A DNA stretch of 64,000 bases from Stappia sp. (GCA_002722295.1 PBLF01000030.1:62001-126000), one strand, 5' to 3'; shown: positions 41,952 through 53,326, counted from the stretch's first letter. The notes: generated by a model not told the origin, from the letters alone. Numbers and translations are program-made.

Positions 41952-42828
41952 AGCGATGCGGCGGCAGACCGCGCGCGGCGCCAGGCTGAAACAGGAACAC
42001 ATGCCCGCTTTGGGGGTAGGCGCTCAGCAGTGCCTCGTCATTGAGCGGGCGCAGTGACGTGACGGCGATGGCGTCGAGGTGAGGGCCGCAGAAACAGGTC
42101 ATCGTGGGGCGTGGCACAGGCATGTCGATGCGCTCGACAAGTTGTCCGTCACGGTCGAAACGGTTGACGACCCCGGCGGAAACGCCTGCCGACCAGTAAT
42201 GGCCGTTGGCATCCACGGTGCCGCCATCCGGGCGTCCCGTTTCATTGGTGAGCTGGACGAACGTTCGGCGGTTCGACATGTCACCGCTTGCGGGATTGAA
42301 ATCGTAGGCGTCGATCCGCCCTGGCCGGCTGTCGGCGTGATACATGGTCCGCCCGTCCGGTGACCATGCAAGTCCGTTGGAGATGGTGAGTTCGTCCACG
42401 AGGCGGTCCGTTTCGCCGGACGCGGTCACCCGGTAAAGCGCTCCAATGGGTTCGCGCGTCGGCCGGTCATCCATTGTGCCGACATAGAAGGCGCCGTCCG
42501 GACCGACCTTGCCATCGTTCGTGCGGGTTCTCTCGTCATCCGCCTCGATCTCCGCAAGCGTGTCGAGGATCTCGCGGCTCTCGAGGTCATAGGTCACCAC
42601 GCGGTCCCGCAGGGCAACCACGAGAACGTTGTCGCGAGTGGTCAGGCCGAAGGAGCCGACTGTCGAGGGAAACGTCCAGCTTCGTTCCTCACCGGTTTCC
42701 CAGTCTCGGGCGTGGATCGCCATTCCAAGGATGTCGCACCAGTAGAAGCGGTTTGCGTTCGGGTCCCAAAGGGCACCCTCGGCGAGGTCCGACCGCGTGT
42801 CGGACAGCTTTTCCACGGATTGCGGCAT
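41941..42828 (-). CDS. SMP-30/gluconolactonase/LRE-family beta-propeller
   Basis: A 295-residue six-bladed beta-propeller. Metal ligands of the family appear: Glu in LAEGALWDPNANRFYW, Asn in RTNDGKVGPDGAFYVGTMDD, Asn in TISNGLAWSPDGRTMYHADS with its Asp. Members hydrolyse sugar lactones. As no pgl is present in the zwf-edd cluster of this window, a lactonase role would be useful, but substrate cannot be told. ATG 42828 is preceded by AGGGAG. Confidence 0.88.
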   Translation of the reverse strand: MPQSVEKLSDTRSDLAEGALWDPNANRFYWCDILGMAIHARDWETGEERSWTFPSTVGSFGLTTRDNVLVVALRDRVVTYDLESREILDTLAEIEADDERTRTNDGKVGPDGAFYVGTMDDRPTREPIGALYRVTASGETDRLVDELTISNGLAWSPDGRTMYHADSRPGRIDAYDFNPASGDMSNRRTFVQLTNETGRPDGGTVDANGHYWSAGVSAGVVNRFDRDGQLVERIDMPVPRPTMTCFCGPHLDAIAVTSLRPLNDEALLSAYPQSGHVFLFQPGAARGLPPHRFKL

Positions 42829-42940
42829 GGCCGGCTCCCTCGCGTCAGTGGCGCGGCGCCACCTTGGCCGCAACCGGGGTGCAGCCTGACGGAAGGCATG
42901 AGTGAAATCAAGCTACTTGGGGATGGTGCCAGGGAGGCGG

Positions 42941-43459
42941 TCAGGCGCTGCGCAGCCTGGTCGCGGTGGTCCGGGTCCGGCTCGCGGCGCGTCCCCGAAG
43001 CAGGGACGCGACCAGAGCATCCAGCCCCGCCAGCGTGTCCGGCTTGGTAAGCACGGCATCGGCGCCCGCCGCGCTTGCTTCCTCGGCCAGCTCCTCGTCC
43101 ACGGCGCTCGTCATGACCATGATCGCCGTGTCACGAAAGCGCTCGATGGAGCGAATGACGCGCAGCAGCTCGATACCGGACATGTCCGGCATGTTGACGT
43201 CGATCAGCATGAGATCGGGAGACGACGCACGCTGGCTGGTCTCGTTCTGGGATCGCAGGAAGTCGAGTGCCACCGCCGGCCCGCGGCAAATGCTCAGGTC
43301 GACGGGTGCCCCTTCGTCGGAGGCCCGTGTCAGCGAGCGTCGCAGCAGCCACAGGTCGTCCGGGTCATCGTCTATGACGACAACGCGGGTCGAGCATCGG
43401 GACGCCGTGCCCGTCGCCTCGATCTCTCCGGCTCTCTTTGCAAGGTGCATCTCGCTCAT
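42941..43459 (-). CDS. Single-domain response regulator
   Basis: A 172-residue receiver protein without an output domain. The acidic pocket is VVVIDDDPDDLWLLRRSL, the phosphoacceptor Asp is in LMLIDVNMPDMSGIELL, then MVMTSA (Thr/Ser) and LTKP (Lys). A 24-residue N-terminal lead and a basic Arg-rich tail are extra. It belongs to the DDxxD type that often works with phytochrome-like or hybrid kinases. No kinase is adjacent. Confidence 0.88.
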   Translation of the reverse strand: MSEMHLAKRAGEIEATGTASRCSTRVVVIDDDPDDLWLLRRSLTRASDEGAPVDLSICRGPAVALDFLRSQNETSQRASSPDLMLIDVNMPDMSGIELLRVIRSIERFRDTAIMVMTSAVDEELAEEASAAGADAVLTKPDTLAGLDALVASLLRGRAASRTRTTATRLRSA

Positions 43460-43536
43460 GAGGCCGGATTATATCAGTAAATGTGTCAATAATCCATTGC
43501 ATGGGCCGCATCGCCCGTGGACTAGGTGTCGCAGGG

Positions 43537-44007
43537 TCAGTCGCCGGTGATGGGAAAGGCCGTCTTTCGGGACACGGTTCGGATGGCAAAGGAGGATCGC
43601 ATCCGGGAGACGCCGGGCAGGCGTGTGAGGTGGTCGCGATGGATGCGCTCGAAGTCCACCGGGTCCGCCGCGGCGATGCGCAACAGGTAGTCCGCGTCCC
43701 CCGCCATCAGGTGGCATTCCATGATTTCCTGCGAGCGGGCAACCGCATCCTCGAAACGGCTCAGCGCCTCGCTGGTCTGGGCGGTGAGCGAAATCTCCAC
43801 GAAGATTTCCAGGCTGCGGCCGATGCGACTCTGGTCGAGCAGGGCGACATAGCTGTCGATGACGCCGCTTTCTTCCAGCGCCCTGACCCTTCTCAGGCAG
43901 GCGGACGGGGACAGGCCGATCTTTTCCGCCAGATCCGCGTTTGCGATGCGGCCGTCCCGCTGGAGTTCGTTGAGGATACGCCGGTCGATGCGGTCGAAGG
44001 TCATCAT
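43537..44007 (-). CDS. Lrp/AsnC-family regulator, probably of ald
   Basis: A 156-residue regulator. The N-terminal helix-turn-helix reads FDRIDRRILNELQRDGRIAN, ADLAEKIGLSPSACLRRVRAL. The C-terminal RAM/AsnC ligand domain has IMECHLMAGDADYLLRIAA. It is divergent from alanine dehydrogenase, the arrangement of AldR-type regulators that activate ald in response to alanine. ATTGCGTCA repeats in the shared region are candidate binding sites. Confidence 0.9.
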   Translation of the reverse strand: MMTFDRIDRRILNELQRDGRIANADLAEKIGLSPSACLRRVRALEESGVIDSYVALLDQSRIGRSLEIFVEISLTAQTSEALSRFEDAVARSQEIMECHLMAGDADYLLRIAAADPVDFERIHRDHLTRLPGVSRMRSSFAIRTVSRKTAFPITGD

Positions 44008-44056
44008 GAGGCTTCCTTTCGGCCCGCCGGGCCTGCTTGCTCAAGATCCGCATCAT

Positions 44057-44096
44057 ATTGCGTCATTGAATTTTATCACGCTCGATAATTGCGTCA
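44057..44096. promoter_or_regulatory. Direct repeats ATTGCGTCA, candidate Lrp/AldR sites
   Basis: ATTGCGTCA occurs at 44057-44065 and 44088-44096, 31 bp apart (three helical turns), in the divergent region between the Lrp-type gene and ald. The segment between is AT-rich (TTGAATTTTATCACG). Confidence 0.55.
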
Positions 44097-44199
44097 AAGG
44101 GAGAGTGAAAGGCCTCTTTGCAAGCACATTCGACGGGGGCCGGTATAAACTTGCATGATGGGGCCAAAGAACCAGAGGGGCCCGAAAATGGAGGTTAAG

Positions 44200-45336
44200 A
44201 TGAAGATTGGCGTGCCCAAGGAAATCAAGAACCACGAGTATCGTGTGGGGCTGACCCCCGACAGTGTGCGGGAACTGGTGGCTCATGGTCACGAGGTCGT
44301 GGTGGAAACCGGGGCGGGCGCCGGCATCGGTGCCCTGGACGACGACTACGAGGCGGCCGGCGCTTCGATCCTTTCCGATGCGGCTTCCGTTTTTTCTGCT
44401 GCGACCATGATCGTGAAGGTGAAGGAGCCGCAGGCCATCGAGCGGGCAATGTTGCGTCCGCATCACATTCTCTTCACCTATCTGCACCTTGCGCCTGATC
44501 CGGACCAGACGCGCGATCTTCTGAACTCGGGTGCGACCTGCATTGCCTATGAAACGGTAACGGATGCACGTGGTGGCCTGCCTCTCCTGGCTCCCATGTC
44601 GCAGGTGGCCGGCCGGCTTTCGATCCAGGCGGGCGCGACCGCGCTGGAAAAATCCCACGGTGGCGCGGGCATGTTGCTCGGCGGTGTTCCCGGCGTTGCT
44701 CCCGCACGGGTCGTGGTGATCGGCGGCGGCGTCGTTGGTGCCCATGCGATCACGATGGCGCTGGGCCTTGGGGCCGACGTGACGGTTCTCGACCGCTCCA
44801 TCGATGTTCTCGGAGGGCTTTCGGCACGCTTCGGTCCGGCGCTTCGCACGGTCTACTCGACACGGTCGGCGGTCGAGCAGTATGTGCTCGATGCGGACCT
44901 GGTGATCGGTGCCGTGCTTGTTCCAGGTGCCGCTGCGCCCAAGCTCGTCACGGCGGACCATGTGCGGCGCATGAAGGCGGGCTCGGTGCTCGTCGACGTG
45001 GCGATCGACCAGGGCGGCTGCTTCGAGACCTCGCACCCGACCACCCATGCGGAGCCGACCTATGTGGTCGATGACGTGGTGCACTATTGTGTCGCCAACA
45101 TGCCCGGTGGCGTGCCGCGCACCTCGACCCATGCGCTCAACAACGCGACGCTCCCCTTCGCGCTCGCGCTTGCCGACATGGGTGTCGAGGCGGCCCTTGA
45201 AGCCAATCCTCACCTGATGAACGGGCTCAACGTCGCGGGCGGTCACCTGACCTGCAAGGCGGCGGCAGAGGCGCTTGGCCTGCCGTTCGTCGATCCGGCC
45301 GCCGCCCTGGCCGGCAAGGTTCCCGCCGCCGCCTGA
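44200..45336 (+). CDS. ald: Alanine dehydrogenase
   Basis: A 378-residue NAD-dependent enzyme that interconverts alanine with pyruvate and ammonia. [20 protein letters not shown] is the N-terminal signature, with the substrate Lys in [11 protein letters not shown] and His in [11 protein letters not shown]. The NAD fold is [22 protein letters not shown], and [16 protein letters not shown] marks the end. ATG 44200 has GGAGG 5 nt upstream, better than in-frame ATG 44155 or 44188. The divergent Lrp-type gene probably controls it. Confidence 0.95.
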   Translation: MKIGVPKEIKNHEYRVGLTPDSVRELVAHGHEVVVETGAGAGIGALDDDYEAAGASILSDAASVFSAATMIVKVKEPQAIERAMLRPHHILFTYLHLAPDPDQTRDLLNSGATCIAYETVTDARGGLPLLAPMSQVAGRLSIQAGATALEKSHGGAGMLLGGVPGVAPARVVVIGGGVVGAHAITMALGLGADVTVLDRSIDVLGGLSARFGPALRTVYSTRSAVEQYVLDADLVIGAVLVPGAAAPKLVTADHVRRMKAGSVLVDVAIDQGGCFETSHPTTHAEPTYVVDDVVHYCVANMPGGVPRTSTHALNNATLPFALALADMGVEAALEANPHLMNGLNVAGGHLTCKAAAEALGLPFVDPAAALAGKVPAAA

Positions 45337-45361
45337 CGAGGGGCGCGGCCTTTGAAACGCG

Positions 45362-45393
45362 AAAAGCCGGCCGGGTTTCCCCGGCCGGCTTTT
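45362..45393. terminator. Terminator between ald and lipoprotein gene
   Basis: AAAAGCCGGCCGGG and CCCGGCCGGCTTTT form a 14-bp stem with the centre TTTC, with A and T runs on both flanks. It serves the convergent ald and glycine-zipper genes. Confidence 0.85.
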
Positions 45394-45417
45394 CTGTTTC
45401 GATACGTCAGTTGCGTC

Positions 45418-45687
45418 TTACGGGCAGGCGACGCGGTAGCGGCGACCGTAGCGGTCGCGGGCGACGCAGTTCTTCGGCGTCGTCGCGGAGCCGACGGCCG
45501 CGCCGCCGAGACCGCCGATGGCGCCGCCCACGAGCGCACCGCCGACATCGCCGGTGGCGGCGGCACCGATGGCCGCGCCGGTCGCGGCGCCAAGGCCGCC
45601 GCCGACGAGCGTGCGATCACGTTGGCTGTCCGACTGGCAGGCCGCGAGCGCGAGTCCCGCGCAGGAAATGAGAAGGATCTTGTACAT
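45418..45687 (-). CDS. Glycine-zipper lipoprotein, copy A
   Basis: An 89-residue protein. MYKILLISCAGLALAAC is a lipoprotein signal peptide with the lipidated Cys at residue 17. Residues 28-68 are a glycine zipper (GGGLGAATGAAIGAAATGDV, GGALVGGAIGGLGGAAVG). The tail KNCVARDRYGRRYRVACP has two Cys. It lies 78 bp after a near-identical paralogue. Proteins of this type span or associate with the outer membrane; the function is unknown. Confidence 0.85.
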   Translation of the reverse strand: MYKILLISCAGLALAACQSDSQRDRTLVGGGLGAATGAAIGAAATGDVGGALVGGAIGGLGGAAVGSATTPKNCVARDRYGRRYRVACP

Positions 45688-45765
45688 GTCTGTGCCTCCG
45701 GTTTGGACATCCAGCGGTTGCGCCCGGCGGCAGGGCCTCCGGGCGCCTGGGGGGAGCGTCGCCGC

Positions 45766-46035
45766 TTAGGGGCAGACGACGCGGTAACGACGACCGTAGC
45801 GGTCGCGGGCAACGCAGTTCTTCGGGGTGGTCGCCGAGCCGACCATGGCACCGCCGACACCGCCGATCACGCCGCCGACGAGGGCACCGCCGACATCGCC
45901 GGTCGCGGCACCACCGATGATGGCTCCGGTCGCGGCGCCAAGGCCGCCGCCCACGAGCGTGCGATCACGCTGGCTGTCCGACTGACATGCCGCAAGCAGG
46001 AGCGCGGCGCCACCAACAACAACGAACCTCAACAT
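45766..46035 (-). CDS. Glycine-zipper lipoprotein, copy B
   Basis: The 89-residue paralogue of copy A. The signal peptide MLRFVVVGGAALLLAAC differs, but from Cys 17 on the proteins are nearly the same (CQSDSQRDRTLVGGGLGAA onwards, few changes such as AIIGGAATG). The high similarity at the DNA level over 45420-45640 and 45770-45990 indicates a recent tandem duplication or gene conversion. The two were probably expressed in order B then A. Confidence 0.85.
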   Translation of the reverse strand: MLRFVVVGGAALLLAACQSDSQRDRTLVGGGLGAATGAIIGGAATGDVGGALVGGVIGGVGGAMVGSATTPKNCVARDRYGRRYRVVCP

Positions 46036-46247
46036 GTTTTTCTTCCTCGCATTTCGCCAAAGTTCCGAACTGTCTTCCGGTCGGACCGACCGGCGGGTGG
46101 CGCGGCAAACGCTTGATCTCTGCCCCCCCGACCTTTTTATCTGACCATCAAAAACGGCACCAGTCTAGCGATGGTCGTGGATCGGTATGTGACACAGATC
46201 ATTGGTTCGCTGTTCCTTTCGCGCCATCGCCCGGACAGGCGACATGC

Positions 46248-47879
<1,632 letters not shown>

Positions 47880-48193
47880 GGGGCTCCTCCGTTCATGTGA
47901 ACACACCCTGGGTCAGACGGCTCATGCGCCGCCGGCCTCAGTCGAGCAACGGCGGCATCCCGACAAAACGCAAGGTATTGCGATCACTCTCGACTGACAT
48001 GTCGTGCCGGATCATTGCGGCGGAAAAGGGAAGCAACGCCATGAAGGGTGTCTCCCCCGGATTCCTGGAATGCTGAAGGCGACCGACCAGGTCACCGCAT
48101 CCGAAACGCCAGTCGTTGCGGCACGGTTCCACGCTCTGCCGCCGGCCGGTCCGTACCCTGAACAAGGGCATGGCCCGGCTCATGCGTACACTG
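47880..48193. other. Intergenic region between pgi and eda
   Basis: About 314 bp without a recognisable gene. A 34-codon minus-strand frame ending at 47938 (MALLPFSAAMIRHDMS...) has no supporting family. There is no clear terminator for the frc-edd-eda transcript and no evident promoter for pgi, which leaves open whether pgi is co-transcribed with eda. Confidence 0.35.
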
Positions 48194-48829
48194 TCAGCCG
48201 AGTGCGGCGGCGGCGCGGGCGCGGGCCTCGATGCCCTCCCAGTCGCCCGATGCGATGGCATCGGCCCCGGCGATCCACGATCCGCCGACGCAGGCGACGT
48301 TGGGCAGGGCCAGATAGGATGGCGCGGTCTTTTCGGAGATTCCGCCGGTGGGGCAGAAGCGGGCCGAAGGCAGGGGCGAGGCAAGCGATTTCAGCAAGGC
48401 GACGCCGCCGGCCGCCTCGGCCGGGAAGAGCTTCAACCGCTCGTAGCCTGCTTCCAGCAGCCGCATCACCTCCGACGCTGTGGCCGCACCGGGCAGCAAC
48501 GGCACCTCGTGGCCGGAGGCGGCCGCGATCAGGCGTTCGGTCGCCCCCGGAGAGACGATGAAGGTCGCGCCCGCATCGACCGCCGCCTTGTACTGGGCGT
48601 CGTCGAGCACGGTTCCCGCACCCACCATGGCTCCCTCGACCTCGGCGGCCACCGCCCGGATCGCTTCGAGGGCGCGCGGCGTGCGCAGGGTGATCTCGAT
48701 GGCCGGCAGGCCGCCGGCCACCAGCGCCTTGGCCATGGGCACGGCCCGCGCCGGGTCGTCCACCACGAGAACCGGGATTACTGGGGCTGCGAGCATGACC
48801 TCGTCGAGGCGGGCAACATTCTGTGTCAT
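48194..48829 (-). CDS. eda: 2-dehydro-3-deoxy-6-phosphogluconate (KDPG) aldolase
   Basis: A 211-residue class I aldolase splitting KDPG to pyruvate and glyceraldehyde 3-phosphate, the last Entner-Doudoroff step. The catalytic Glu is in [18 protein letters not shown] and the Schiff-base Lys in [38 protein letters not shown] is the phosphate-binding part. It follows edd after 35 bp. Confidence 0.96.
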   Translation of the reverse strand: MTQNVARLDEVMLAAPVIPVLVVDDPARAVPMAKALVAGGLPAIEITLRTPRALEAIRAVAAEVEGAMVGAGTVLDDAQYKAAVDAGATFIVSPGATERLIAAASGHEVPLLPGAATASEVMRLLEAGYERLKLFPAEAAGGVALLKSLASPLPSARFCPTGGISEKTAPSYLALPNVACVGGSWIAGADAIASGDWEGIEARARAAAALG

Positions 48830-48864
48830 TGCGTATTCATCTCCTGAAACGATGCGGGCGAAGC

Positions 48865-50691
48865 TCAGCCGAAGGCACCGAAGACATGGGCGCCCTGGTC
48901 GGCCGGGCCGGCGGTGGCGCGGAAGGCGGCGAAGAGTTCGCGCCCGAGGCCGGTCTGATGCGCGGAGAGGTCCGCCGTGAGCGGCGTGCGCGCGGCGAAT
49001 TCATCCGCGTCGACAAGCACCTCGAGGCGACCGGTCCGGGAATCGACCCGGATCATGTCGCCGTCGCGAATGCGGGCAATCGGCCCGCCGTCGACGGCTT
49101 CCGGGGTGACATGAATGGCTGCGGGCACCTTGCCCGAGGCGCCGGACATGCGGCCGTCGGTGACAAGGGCCACCTTCAGGCCGCGATCCTGGAGCACCCC
49201 GAGCGAGGGAGTCAGCTTGTGCAGCTCCGGCATTCCGCAGGCCCTTGGCCCCTGGAAGGGCAGCACGGCCACGAAATCCTCCGAAAGCTCACCGGCCTTG
49301 AAGGCGTCCTGCAGGGCCTCCTGGGACATGAAGATGCGCGCGGGCGCCTCGATCACGCGGCGGTCGGGCTTGACCGCGGAGACCTTGATGACGGCGCGGC
49401 CCATGTTGCCGTCCAGAACCGTGAGGCCGCCGTTGGGCTGGAACGGCTTGCGCACGGTGGAGAGAACCTTCGGATCGGCGCTTTCCTTCGCTGCCTGCTC
49501 CCAGGTCAGGTTTCCCTCCGCATCGAGCTTCGGCTCCACCGTGTAGGAGGACAGGCCGCTGCCGGCCACCGTGCGCACATCCTCGTGCAGCAGGCCTTCG
49601 GAAAGCAGTTCGCCGATCAGGTAGCCCATTCCGCCGGCGGCATGGAAATGGTTCACGTCGGCGAGCCCGTTGGGATAGATACGCGCGATCAGCGGCACGA
49701 CCTCGGACAGGTCCGAGATGTCCTCCCAGGTCAGCCGGATGCCGGCCGAGGCGGCAATCGCGACCAGATGCATGGTGTGGTTTGTCGACCCGCCGGTCGC
49801 GTGCAGCCCGACGACGCCATTGACGATGGCCTTCTCGTCGATGATCTCGCCGACGGGGGCGTAGGCGTTGCCGAGCGCCGACAGGGACAGCGCGCGCCTG
49901 GCGGCTTCTTTCGTCAGCGCGTCGCGCAGCGGCGTGTTGGGATTGACGAAGGACGCGCCGGGCAGGTGCAGCCCCATGATCTCCATCAGCATCTGGTTGG
50001 AGTTGGCCGTGCCGTAGAACGTGCAGGTGCCGGGCGAATGATAGGACTTGCTCTCCGACTCAAGCAATTCCGCGCGGCCGATCTTGCCTTCGGCATAGAG
50101 CTGGCGGGTCTTTGCCTTTTCATCGTTGGACAGGCCGGATGTCATCGGCCCGGCCGGCACGAACACGGTGGGCAGATGACCGAAGGAGAGGGCCGCGATC
50201 ATCAGGCCCGGCACGATCTTGTCGCAGATGCCGAGAAAGACCGCCGCGTCGAACATCTGGTGCGAAAGGCCCACCGCCGCCGACATGGCGATCACATCGC
50301 GCGAGAACAGCGACAGCTCCATGCCCGTCTGACCCTGGGTGACACCGTCGCACATGGCCGGAACGCCTCCGGCGACCTGGGCCACGGCGCCGACCTCGCG
50401 CGCCGCGTCGCGGATCAGTTCGGGGAAGCGCTCATAAGGCTGATGGGCGGACAGCATGTCGTTGTAGGCGGTGATGATGCCCAGATTGGGCACCACGTCA
50501 TCCGACAGGCGCGACTTGTCGGTAAGGCCGCAAGCGGCGAAGCCGTGAGCGAGATTGCCGCAGGAGAGGCGCGAGCGGGTCGGCCCGGCCTCGCCGGCGG
50601 CGCGGATGCGCTCCAGGTACCGGCCGCGGCTGTCGCGGCTGCGCTCGATGATGCGTGCTGTGACGTCGGAAAGAGTCGCGTGAATGGCCAT
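48865..50691 (-). CDS. edd: 6-phosphogluconate dehydratase
   Basis: A 608-residue Fe-S dehydratase of the IlvD/Edd family converting 6-phosphogluconate to KDPG. The cluster cysteines are in [31 protein letters not shown] and [35 protein letters not shown] is the second family signature. It lies in the order zwf-edd-eda, but 176 bp after zwf in a region carrying a 16-bp palindrome, so it may have its own regulated promoter. Confidence 0.96.
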   Translation of the reverse strand: MAIHATLSDVTARIIERSRDSRGRYLERIRAAGEAGPTRSRLSCGNLAHGFAACGLTDKSRLSDDVVPNLGIITAYNDMLSAHQPYERFPELIRDAAREVGAVAQVAGGVPAMCDGVTQGQTGMELSLFSRDVIAMSAAVGLSHQMFDAAVFLGICDKIVPGLMIAALSFGHLPTVFVPAGPMTSGLSNDEKAKTRQLYAEGKIGRAELLESESKSYHSPGTCTFYGTANSNQMLMEIMGLHLPGASFVNPNTPLRDALTKEAARRALSLSALGNAYAPVGEIIDEKAIVNGVVGLHATGGSTNHTMHLVAIAASAGIRLTWEDISDLSEVVPLIARIYPNGLADVNHFHAAGGMGYLIGELLSEGLLHEDVRTVAGSGLSSYTVEPKLDAEGNLTWEQAAKESADPKVLSTVRKPFQPNGGLTVLDGNMGRAVIKVSAVKPDRRVIEAPARIFMSQEALQDAFKAGELSEDFVAVLPFQGPRACGMPELHKLTPSLGVLQDRGLKVALVTDGRMSGASGKVPAAIHVTPEAVDGGPIARIRDGDMIRVDSRTGRLEVLVDADEFAARTPLTADLSAHQTGLGRELFAAFRATAGPADQGAHVFGAFG

Positions 50692-50813
50692 GGCGTGCGT
50701 CCGTCCTTTGGGTTGCAGTCGCGCGGCGGCCGAAACCGCTTCCTGGCGACCGGCGATCCTGTTGGACCGTGATGGACCGGAACCGGGCAGGGGAGGCGCC
50801 CGGTTCCAGGTGG

Positions 50814-50829
50814 TTTAAATCGATTTAAA
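50814..50829. promoter_or_regulatory. 16-bp palindrome upstream of edd, LacI-type operator candidate
   Basis: TTTAAATCGATTTAAA is a perfect palindrome with a central CG, the form of LacI/GalR-family operators. It lies 122 bp upstream of the edd start, between zwf and edd. No LacI-family gene is in the window. The regulator is unknown; a sugar-acid or phosphogluconate-responsive factor is plausible. Confidence 0.6.
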
Positions 50830-50867
50830 GGCCGATACAACGGCCCTGTTCCGGTCCGGTGTCCCTA

Positions 50868-52340
50868 CTAGATGAGATCCTCGAACCAGGTGCGCCCGTC
50901 ACGCTCGATCCGGGCGATCGCGGCGGAGGGACCCCATGTTCCCGCCGTATACCCCTTGGGGGCTTCGCGAGATGTGGTCCAGGCCTCGAGAATCGGGTCG
51001 ACCCAGGTCCAGGCGGCGTCGACCTCGTCCCGGCGCATGAATAGGGTCTGGTTGCCCCGGATGACGTCCATGATGAGGCGTTCGTAGGCGTCCGGGTTGC
51101 GCACGTTGAAGGCGCGGGCGAAGGACATGTCGAGCGGCACCTGGCGCAGCCGCATTCCGCCCGGGCCGGGGTCCTTGATCATCACCTGCATCCGGACCCC
51201 CTCGTCCGGCTGCAGGCGGATCACCAGCCTGTTGGAGGCGATCTCGCCCGCCTCCGCCTCGAAGATCGAATGCGGGATGGGGCGGAACTGCACGACGATC
51301 TCCGAGACCCGGTCCGCGAGCCGCTTTCCCGTCCGCAGGTAGAAGGGGACGTTGGCCCACCGCCAGTTGGCGATTTCCGCCTTCACCGCCACGAAGGTTT
51401 CCGTGTGCGAGCCCGGATCGTCGAGTTCCTCGAGATAGCCGGGAACCGCCCCGCCGGCCGAAGCACCGGCGCGGTACTGTCCGCGCACGGTGAGGCGTGT
51501 CGCGCTGTCGGCGTCCATCGGTTTCAGCGCCTTGAGCACCTTCAGCTTCTCGTCGCGCACGGAATCCGCGTCCATGGACTCCGGCGGCTCCATGGCGACC
51601 AGGCACAGGAGCTGAAGAATGTGGTTCTGCACCATGTCGCGCATGGCGCCGGCGGTGTCGTAGTAGCCGGCGCGTCCGCCGACCCCGATGGATTCGGCGA
51701 CCGTGATCTGCACGTGGTCGATGTGGGCGGCGTTCCACAGGGGTTCGAACAACGCGTTGGCGAAGCGCAGCGCCATGAGGTTCTGCACGGTTTCCTTGCC
51801 CAGGTAGTGGTCGATACGAAACACCTGCTCCTCGCGGAAGACCGCGCCGATCGCCTCGTTCAGCGCCTTGGCCGAGGCGCCGTCCTTGCCGATCGGCTTC
51901 TCGATCACGACGCGTGCGTTCTCCGTGACGAGACCGTGCGCGCCGATGCGCTGGCAGATGGGACCGAAGAAGTCCGGCGATACGGCGAGATAGAAGGCGC
52001 GAACCACGTCCTCGCGTCCCTCGACGCTCGCGGCGAGTTCGTTCCAGCCACGTTCGCCCGCGGCATCCACCGCGATGTAGGTGAGCCGCTCCAGAAAGCG
52101 GGAAAGCGTCTCCCGCTCGAGGTCGCCCACATGTTCCTCGAGCGCCTGTGTGGCAAACGCTCGGTAGTCGGCATCGCTCATGTCGCGCCGGGAGCAGCCG
52201 ACGATGCGCGCATCGTCGGGGATCTGCCCGTCGGCGTCGCGATGGTAGAGCGCGGGCAGCAGCTTGCGGTGGGCAAGGTCGCCGGTTGCGCCGAAGACGA
52301 CGAGGTCGAACGGGGCGACCTCGATCACGCGGGTGGCCAT
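50868..52340 (-). CDS. zwf: Glucose-6-phosphate dehydrogenase
   Basis: A 490-residue enzyme oxidising glucose 6-phosphate to 6-phosphogluconolactone. The dinucleotide fold is LVVFGATGDLAHRKLLPALY, the active-site signature RIDHYLGKETVQNLMALRF, and EKPIGKDGASAK is the conserved EKP block. Length and blocks are standard. It follows the PfkB kinase by 11 bp. The gene for the next enzyme, 6-phosphogluconolactonase (pgl), which usually stands between zwf and edd, is absent. Confidence 0.96.
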   Translation of the reverse strand: MATRVIEVAPFDLVVFGATGDLAHRKLLPALYHRDADGQIPDDARIVGCSRRDMSDADYRAFATQALEEHVGDLERETLSRFLERLTYIAVDAAGERGWNELAASVEGREDVVRAFYLAVSPDFFGPICQRIGAHGLVTENARVVIEKPIGKDGASAKALNEAIGAVFREEQVFRIDHYLGKETVQNLMALRFANALFEPLWNAAHIDHVQITVAESIGVGGRAGYYDTAGAMRDMVQNHILQLLCLVAMEPPESMDADSVRDEKLKVLKALKPMDADSATRLTVRGQYRAGASAGGAVPGYLEELDDPGSHTETFVAVKAEIANWRWANVPFYLRTGKRLADRVSEIVVQFRPIPHSIFEAEAGEIASNRLVIRLQPDEGVRMQVMIKDPGPGGMRLRQVPLDMSFARAFNVRNPDAYERLIMDVIRGNQTLFMRRDEVDAAWTWVDPILEAWTTSREAPKGYTAGTWGPSAAIARIERDGRTWFEDLI

Positions 52341-52351
52341 GGGAAGTCCTT

Positions 52352-53326
52352 TCAGCGGTGCAGGGAGCGCGGGGCGGGGGAGGCCGCCGCCGGGTCCGTC
52401 TGCAAGGTGATCTCGTCGCGCCGTGGCAGGTCGGCTCCACGACGGGTGCAGGTGATGGCCGCCGCCTCGATGGCGCGGGCCAGAAGCGTGTCGAGCGCAT
52501 CGGCCTCCAGCACCGCGAGGGCGTCGCCGCTCACGGTACCACCCCAGGCGAGCCCGGCAAGAAGGGCGGCCTGGAAGGTGTCGCCGGCGCCGACGGTGTC
52601 GACCACCCCGACCTTGCGGCCCGGCCTCTCGACCTCCTGGCGGGCGGTCATTGCCAGAGCGCCGTCACCGCCCCGCGTGACGACGACAAGGCGCGGCCCC
52701 CTGGAAAGCCAGTCGCGGGCAAGCGCGCGCGGGTCGATGCCGGGGTAGAGCGTTTCGGCGTCCTCGGCGCTGATCTTGAGCAGGTCGACATGGGGCAGGA
52801 GCTCGTCGAGACGCGCGCGCCAGGCATCGAGATCCCCGACGACGCTCGGGCGCACGTTGGGATCATAGGCGATGAGGCGGCGTCCGTGTTCGCGTCTCGC
52901 GAGAGCGAGAAGCGTGTTGCCGATGGGCTCCACCAATGCCGAGAACGAGCCGAGATGGATCATGTCGATGTCATCGGGGAGATCCGGCAGGTCCTGCTCG
53001 TGCAACTGCCGGTCGGCGGCATTGTCGCCATAAAAGGCATAGGCGGGGCTGCCGCTGGCGTCGAGGCCGACCACGCTGAGCGTCGTCAGCGCCTTGCGCG
53101 TCGGGCAGAGGGTCGTGTCGACGCCCTCGCGCGCGAGAGCCTGACGCAGCCGCTCGCCGAAGAGGTCGGCGGACAGGGCGCCGAAGAAGGCAACCGGTGT
53201 CTCGAGACGGGCAAGGCCGACGGCGACATTGAAGGGCGAGCCGCCGATCCTGGCGTCGAAGGTCAGGCGTTCGCCCGTCTCCTCGGCGAACAGGTCGAAC
53301 AGGGCTTCGCCGCACACGAGGATCAT
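52352..53326 (-). CDS. PfkB-family carbohydrate kinase, probably fructokinase
   Basis: A 324-residue ribokinase-fold kinase. GEALFDLFAEETGERL and ARIGGSPFNVAVGLARLET form the substrate-binding start; DTVGAGDTFQAALLAGLAW holds the catalytic Asp in the anion hole. The motif set fits fructokinases of the rhizobial type. The context, directly after a fructose ABC transporter and before zwf, supports fructose as substrate, giving fructose 6-phosphate. It overlaps the hydrolase gene by 4 bp. Confidence 0.9.
   Translation of the reverse strand: MILVCGEALFDLFAEETGERLTFDARIGGSPFNVAVGLARLETPVAFFGALSADLFGERLRQALAREGVDTTLCPTRKALTTLSVVGLDASGSPAYAFYGDNAADRQLHEQDLPDLPDDIDMIHLGSFSALVEPIGNTLLALARREHGRRLIAYDPNVRPSVVGDLDAWRARLDELLPHVDLLKISAEDAETLYPGIDPRALARDWLSRGPRLVVVTRGGDGALAMTARQEVERPGRKVGVVDTVGAGDTFQAALLAGLAWGGTVSGDALAVLEADALDTLLARAIEAAAITCTRRGADLPRRDEITLQTDPAAASPAPRSLHR

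Noticed and set aside
47938-48040. 34-codon frame between pgi and eda
   Set aside because: No ribosome binding site of note, no family pattern and no conserved neighbour. Left as intergenic.
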